Below are positions 6,061 through 8,428 of a DNA stretch of 8,428 nucleotides, one piece after another (within the stretch, counting starts at the first letter, position 1; every line of letters starts with the position of its first letter). Source of the stretch: Casp-actino8 sp945862545 (lineage in GTDB: Bacteria > Actinomycetota > Acidimicrobiia > Acidimicrobiales > Ilumatobacteraceae). The stretch lies in the NCBI GenBank assembly GCA_945862545.1, contig CAMAYS010000090.1, forward strand, positions 1-8,428. The letters are read 5' to 3'. The position numbers were made by a program, and so were the translations under genes. Under the pieces are notes generated by a model that was given only the letters and a program-made list of their open reading frames with translations, had not been told where the DNA came from and did no database searches.

Positions 6061-6088
6061 ATCGTATCCGCACGCCGAGGGTTCGCCA
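6061..6088 (-). promoter_or_regulatory. Candidate promoter of tRNA-Gly
   Basis: TACGAT (6066-6061, - strand) is a fair -10 box ending 13 bases before the mature tRNA 5' end, so transcription would start ~7 bases upstream of it. TGGCGA (6088-6083) at a 16-bp spacing is a weak -35. The 79-bp gap between GNAT stop and tRNA contains nothing else evident. Confidence 0.35.
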
Positions 6089-6126
6089 CGGGTTGGTTCA
6101 ACTTTCGTGCCTGTTCGACGACCGTT

Positions 6127-6705
6127 TTAGGGGGTCATCGTGGGCATTGAATCCCGCTGGCGAAACTCATCAACTGTCAACTCATAGATATCTTCGAGGC
6201 CATCAATCTCATCAACTTCTTGACCCACGCAGGTAAACCCCATTTTGCGAATCAATTGTTGAGAGGCAGTGTTATTCACACCGACTTGATAGCGAAAAAC
6301 CTTCACACCCGGTTCCGCACCCGCCCACTTCCACATCCCTAGCAACGCTTGCGTGGCGAATCCCTGTCTTTGAAAAATTCCCTCAACTCCAATACCGATT
6401 TCTAACATCCCACGCTCATCAGGTGGTCCATGAAAACTCGTACTGCCGATGACGACACCAGTTGAGCGAAGCACCATCAAGCGCACGAACCATTTGTTCA
6501 CACTCTCATCTGCTTTAATCTGCGGGATGCGCCAACGTAGTGGGCCATCTTGTGACATCAAGATGCGATGGGGATTAGTAAATGATGCACCCGAAAAAAG
6601 ATGTGGGTCATCTGGCGTTTCGAAAAGCGCCACGGTGTCGGCAGCGCCAAGATGGACAAGATCCAAATGCTGCATAAAAATCACAGGCTGGGTGTCATTG
6701 TTCAT
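6127..6705 (-). CDS. GNAT-family N-acetyltransferase (RimJ/RimL-like)
   Basis: A 192-residue acetyl-CoA-dependent acetyltransferase. The core shows strand WFVRLMVLRSTGVVIGSTSF (~72-91), then LEIGIGVEGIFQRQGFAT, whose QRQGFA (112-117) is the Q/RxxGxG/A loop that binds the acetyl-CoA pyrophosphate. The C-terminal motif NNTASQQLIRKMGF (144-157) is typical of the RimJ/RimL branch. The acceptor (protein N-terminus, amino acid or drug-like amine) cannot be read from sequence. There is no signal peptide. ATG 6705 has no good ribosome binding site; the region just upstream is an 18-bp tandem repeat. Met11 is an alternative start but has no better site. It lies 63 bp after the Tat lipoprotein gene on the same strand and might be read through from it. 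Confidence 0.85.
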   Translation of the reverse strand: MNNDTQPVIFMQHLDLVHLGAADTVALFETPDDPHLFSGASFTNPHRILMSQDGPLRWRIPQIKADESVNKWFVRLMVLRSTGVVIGSTSFHGPPDERGMLEIGIGVEGIFQRQGFATQALLGMWKWAGAEPGVKVFRYQVGVNNTASQQLIRKMGFTCVGQEVDEIDGLEDIYELTVDEFRQRDSMPTMTP

Positions 6706-6710
6706 ATTGA

Positions 6711-6754
6711 GAGACCATCTTTATTTAAGAGACCATCATTATTTAGGAGACCAT
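6711..6754 (-). repeat. 18-bp tandem repeat, about 2.4 copies, before the GNAT start
   Basis: Unit 1 is 6711-6728 (gagaccatctttatttaa). Unit 2 is 6729-6746, differing at 2 of 18 bases. Unit 3 at 6747-6754 keeps only gagaccat. On the - strand each unit contains ATGGTCTC followed by AT-rich sequence. Two units spell the minimal ORF ATG-GTC-TCY-TAA (6743-6754 and 6725-6736). The third spells MVSQYEQ-stop (6695-6718) and overlaps the GNAT start codon out of frame. No Shine-Dalgarno precedes them. It may be a slipped duplication of the translation start region or AT-rich promoter material. Confidence 0.7.
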
Positions 6755-6768
6755 ATCCACGGTGACTA

Positions 6769-7233
6769 CTACAACTGCGACAGTGCACCAGCAAGTCCCG
6801 CCAAACTCATGGGTATCACCCATCCCGCAACCGTCACGATGTCGCCTTGAGCGATGTCTTGCTCACAACTTAAGGCGAATAGTTGATCCCGCTCACCGAT
6901 TGGCGCACCTGCCGACAACAACTGCAGGGTTTTTCGAGCATGAGCCACAGTCTCGGGCGCACCCCCAATAACCGACTCTCCGAGTTCAATCATCTGCTGA
7001 TCAATAAATGAAATCCACGGCTGAGCGAATGCCACATCACTTGGCGTCAACATCACCGAGGGCATGCTCGTTGACGTTGATGTGCTGATTAGTGACGGCG
7101 ATGTCGTCGTCGAAGAAAGTTCATCGGCGACAGGCACAGTAGTTCCGTCACCACACGCTGATATCAGGCCCACTAACGCTGCCAAACTTGTCCCGCGATC
7201 AAAAAACTGACGGCGACTTATAGGCATTACCAT
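6769..7233 (-). CDS. Tat-exported lipoprotein, probable small partner of the GMC oxidoreductase
   Basis: A 154-residue exported protein of no family I recognise with certainty. The N-terminus has a twin-arginine motif SRRQFF (Arg7, Arg8), a short hydrophobic stretch (TSLAALVGLISA) and a lipobox ISAC with Cys27, so it should be moved folded by Tat and lipid-anchored outside the membrane. A Thr/Ser-rich linker (~40-58) leads to a helical domain (~65-154) with FIDQQMIELG and a hydrophobic AGWVIPMSLAGLAGAL tail. In size, Tat signal and position it resembles the small Tat subunit that accompanies GMC-type dehydrogenases (as gluconate 2-dehydrogenase subunit 3 does), but homology is not demonstrated. 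ATG 7233 overlaps the GMC stop as TGATG, and AGGAG (7246-7242) sits 8 bases upstream inside the GMC gene, a clear sign of translational coupling. GTG 7236 is a less likely start. Confidence 0.8.
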   Translation of the reverse strand: MVMPISRRQFFDRGTSLAALVGLISACGDGTTVPVADELSSTTTSPSLISTSTSTSMPSVMLTPSDVAFAQPWISFIDQQMIELGESVIGGAPETVAHARKTLQLLSAGAPIGERDQLFALSCEQDIAQGDIVTVAGWVIPMSLAGLAGALSQL

Positions 7234-8428
7234 CACATTCGCTCCTGCAAAGTGTGCGCCAGACGTACAGCGAGAGCAACAATTGTCAAGGTCGGATTTG
7301 AAAAACCAGCTGTGGGAAAACTGGATCCGCCCACTGCGTACAAGTTGTCAATTCCATGGCATCGAGAGTTCTCATTGACCACACCTTGATCAGCGCTGAG
7401 ATGCATGCGAGCGCCACCTAGATGATGCCCGCCACCTTCCATTGTCTGAAAAGAGATCGGATCACCAAGCGTCATGGGGCCAAAGCCCGCCTTTAATAGT
7501 TCGCCGCCCACCAAACCCAGCGAGGTACGAATGTCGGCGACATCTTGGGCCAGCACTCTCCAATCCAACCGTGCCCGAACGGCACCGAGATCATCTTTTG
7601 CCGAAATAAGAGAGACCCGACTTGCAGAGTTCCAGCGCTGTTCGGTGCGCGCGTAAAGACCAATGACTTGCGAACCAGTGCCCCCAAGTGCCGCTGGTTG
7701 AGTTGATTGCCAGAGATTTTGCATGGCATCTCCGTGTAGTGCTTCACGCGGAATCGTCTGCAGTGGCTCAAGTGTGAAAGAAGTGTTCATCATGCCTCTT
7801 TCTGCCGAGACCTCCTCGCTCAGGCCAACGCCCACCTTGAACTGTGTGCCGTCAATGTCCTTGGGATAACCAATGACACCATCTAGATCCTCGGGAGTGT
7901 GGTCACCGCACAGCACCGCCCCAACTGCGCCGTGAGGATGTTCCAGAAAACCAAGTCCCAGATTTCCGCTGCGATTGATCTGCTTTTGTGACTGAGCCGC
8001 TATCAAAAGTTGGCGTACATTTTCTATTCCACCACCAGCAAGTACAAAGCACTTTGCTGATAATTCAAAATCAAGTCCATTTTCATTTTTGATGTGCATG
8101 AAGGATGCCCGGGGCGTAGAAGTTTTATCCTCAAAAGTGAAGCCCATGCAATTCGCCCCGAAATAGATTTTTACGGGAGATTTTCTTAACCGCGAGCGAT
8201 AGTAACTTGCGAATCGGAGTTGTTTCGGAAATCGCCATACTGGTGTGGCCAAAATATCTGTTGCTTTCACGAGAACCGGCAAATCAGCATCAGTTGTCAA
8301 AGTTTCGGCATCAAAGAGATCGCGTCCAAGGGTGCACAACTCCATGGCGCGCTGATAGTCAGGTTCTAGATCGCTTCGCTGAAAGGGCCAACCCTCGCCC
8401 AGCCCATTGCTTCGCTGAGTGAAGACAT
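7233..8428 (-). CDS. GMC-family flavin oxidoreductase (5' end beyond window)
   Basis: An FAD-dependent glucose-methanol-choline oxidoreductase that oxidises an alcohol or sugar hydroxyl. The frame stays open to the window edge, adding 27 residues before Met 8345 that include GWPFQRSDLEPDYQRA, a GMC signature. The N-terminal FAD-binding GxGxxG part is therefore outside the window. Counting from Met 8345, CFVLAGGGIENVRQLL (99-114) is the usual segment before the substrate domain, EQRWNSASRV (235-244) corresponds to the EQxPNxxSRV motif, and LDWRV follows at 260-264. The catalytic pair is likely His308 in GGGHHLGGARM and Asn350 in FSNPTLT. The C-terminal YAVGGSSFPTAGFSNPTLTIVALA closes the FAD fold. 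No signal peptide is visible in this part; export could ride on the coupled Tat lipoprotein. The substrate is unknown; sugar or polyol dehydrogenase types are the closest in feel. Confidence 0.92.
   Translation of the reverse strand, partial: VFTQRSNGLGEGWPFQRSDLEPDYQRAMELCTLGRDLFDAETLTTDADLPVLVKATDILATPVWRFPKQLRFASYYRSRLRKSPVKIYFGANCMGFTFEDKTSTPRASFMHIKNENGLDFELSAKCFVLAGGGIENVRQLLIAAQSQKQINRSGNLGLGFLEHPHGAVGAVLCGDHTPEDLDGVIGYPKDIDGTQFKVGVGLSEEVSAERGMMNTSFTLEPLQTIPREALHGDAMQNLWQSTQPAALGGTGSQVIGLYARTEQRWNSASRVSLISAKDDLGAVRARLDWRVLAQDVADIRTSLGLVGGELLKAGFGPMTLGDPISFQTMEGGGHHLGGARMHLSADQGVVNENSRCHGIDNLYAVGGSSFPTAGFSNPTLTIVALAVRLAHTLQERM

Noticed and set aside
5868..6101. A 77-codon - strand open frame across the tRNA.
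   Set aside because: It covers the whole tRNA-Gly, and its residues are translations of tRNA sequence.

Overview
The window comes from a bacterial chromosome. It is most likely an actinobacterium and perhaps an acidimicrobial freshwater or marine lineage. That assignment rests on overall gene flavour: an SDR, a D-aminoacylase-like amidohydrolase, NTF2-like and DinB-like proteins, a Tat lipoprotein, several GTG starts, G-rich ribosome binding sites and roughly balanced GC by eye. No marker gene settles it, so the taxonomy is tentative.

Layout. On the + strand are the end of a thiol (Cys-type) glutathione peroxidase (1-468) and a short-chain dehydrogenase (518-1306), separated by a strong GNRA-loop hairpin. 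Everything after that is on the - strand. From high to low coordinates these are: a GMC flavin oxidoreductase running in from the right edge (7233-8428); a Tat-exported lipoprotein translationally coupled to it (6769-7233); a GNAT acetyltransferase (6127-6705) behind an 18-bp tandem repeat; tRNA-Gly(UCC) (5973-6047); a DinB-like protein (5335-5871); a D-aminoacylase-family amidohydrolase (3523-5283); a protein made of two tandem NTF2/SnoaL-like domains (2499-3485); and a secreted DUF1566/Lcl-type protein (1491-2330).

How the genes work together. DinB-like, amidohydrolase and NTF2-like genes are spaced 51 and 37 bp apart on one strand and may form a catabolic or detoxifying operon. The GMC enzyme and its small Tat lipoprotein look like one exported, membrane-anchored dehydrogenase. 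The peroxidase and SDR could be co-transcribed, with no evident shared pathway.

The most interesting part is the 1.1-kb island at about 1305-2450. It holds the secreted DUF1566 protein, whose last ~27 variable codons switch abruptly to NNC codons (19 of 27 end in C, none in A, against 4 of 27 just upstream). This is the footprint expected of adenine-directed mutagenesis by a diversity-generating retroelement. No reverse transcriptase or template repeat is visible in the window, so a retroelement acting from elsewhere is inferred, not shown. The island is bracketed by a 17/18-matching direct repeat. It has three small hairpins of identical geometry downstream of the gene, and an almost pure G+T leader with a possible G-quadruplex upstream.
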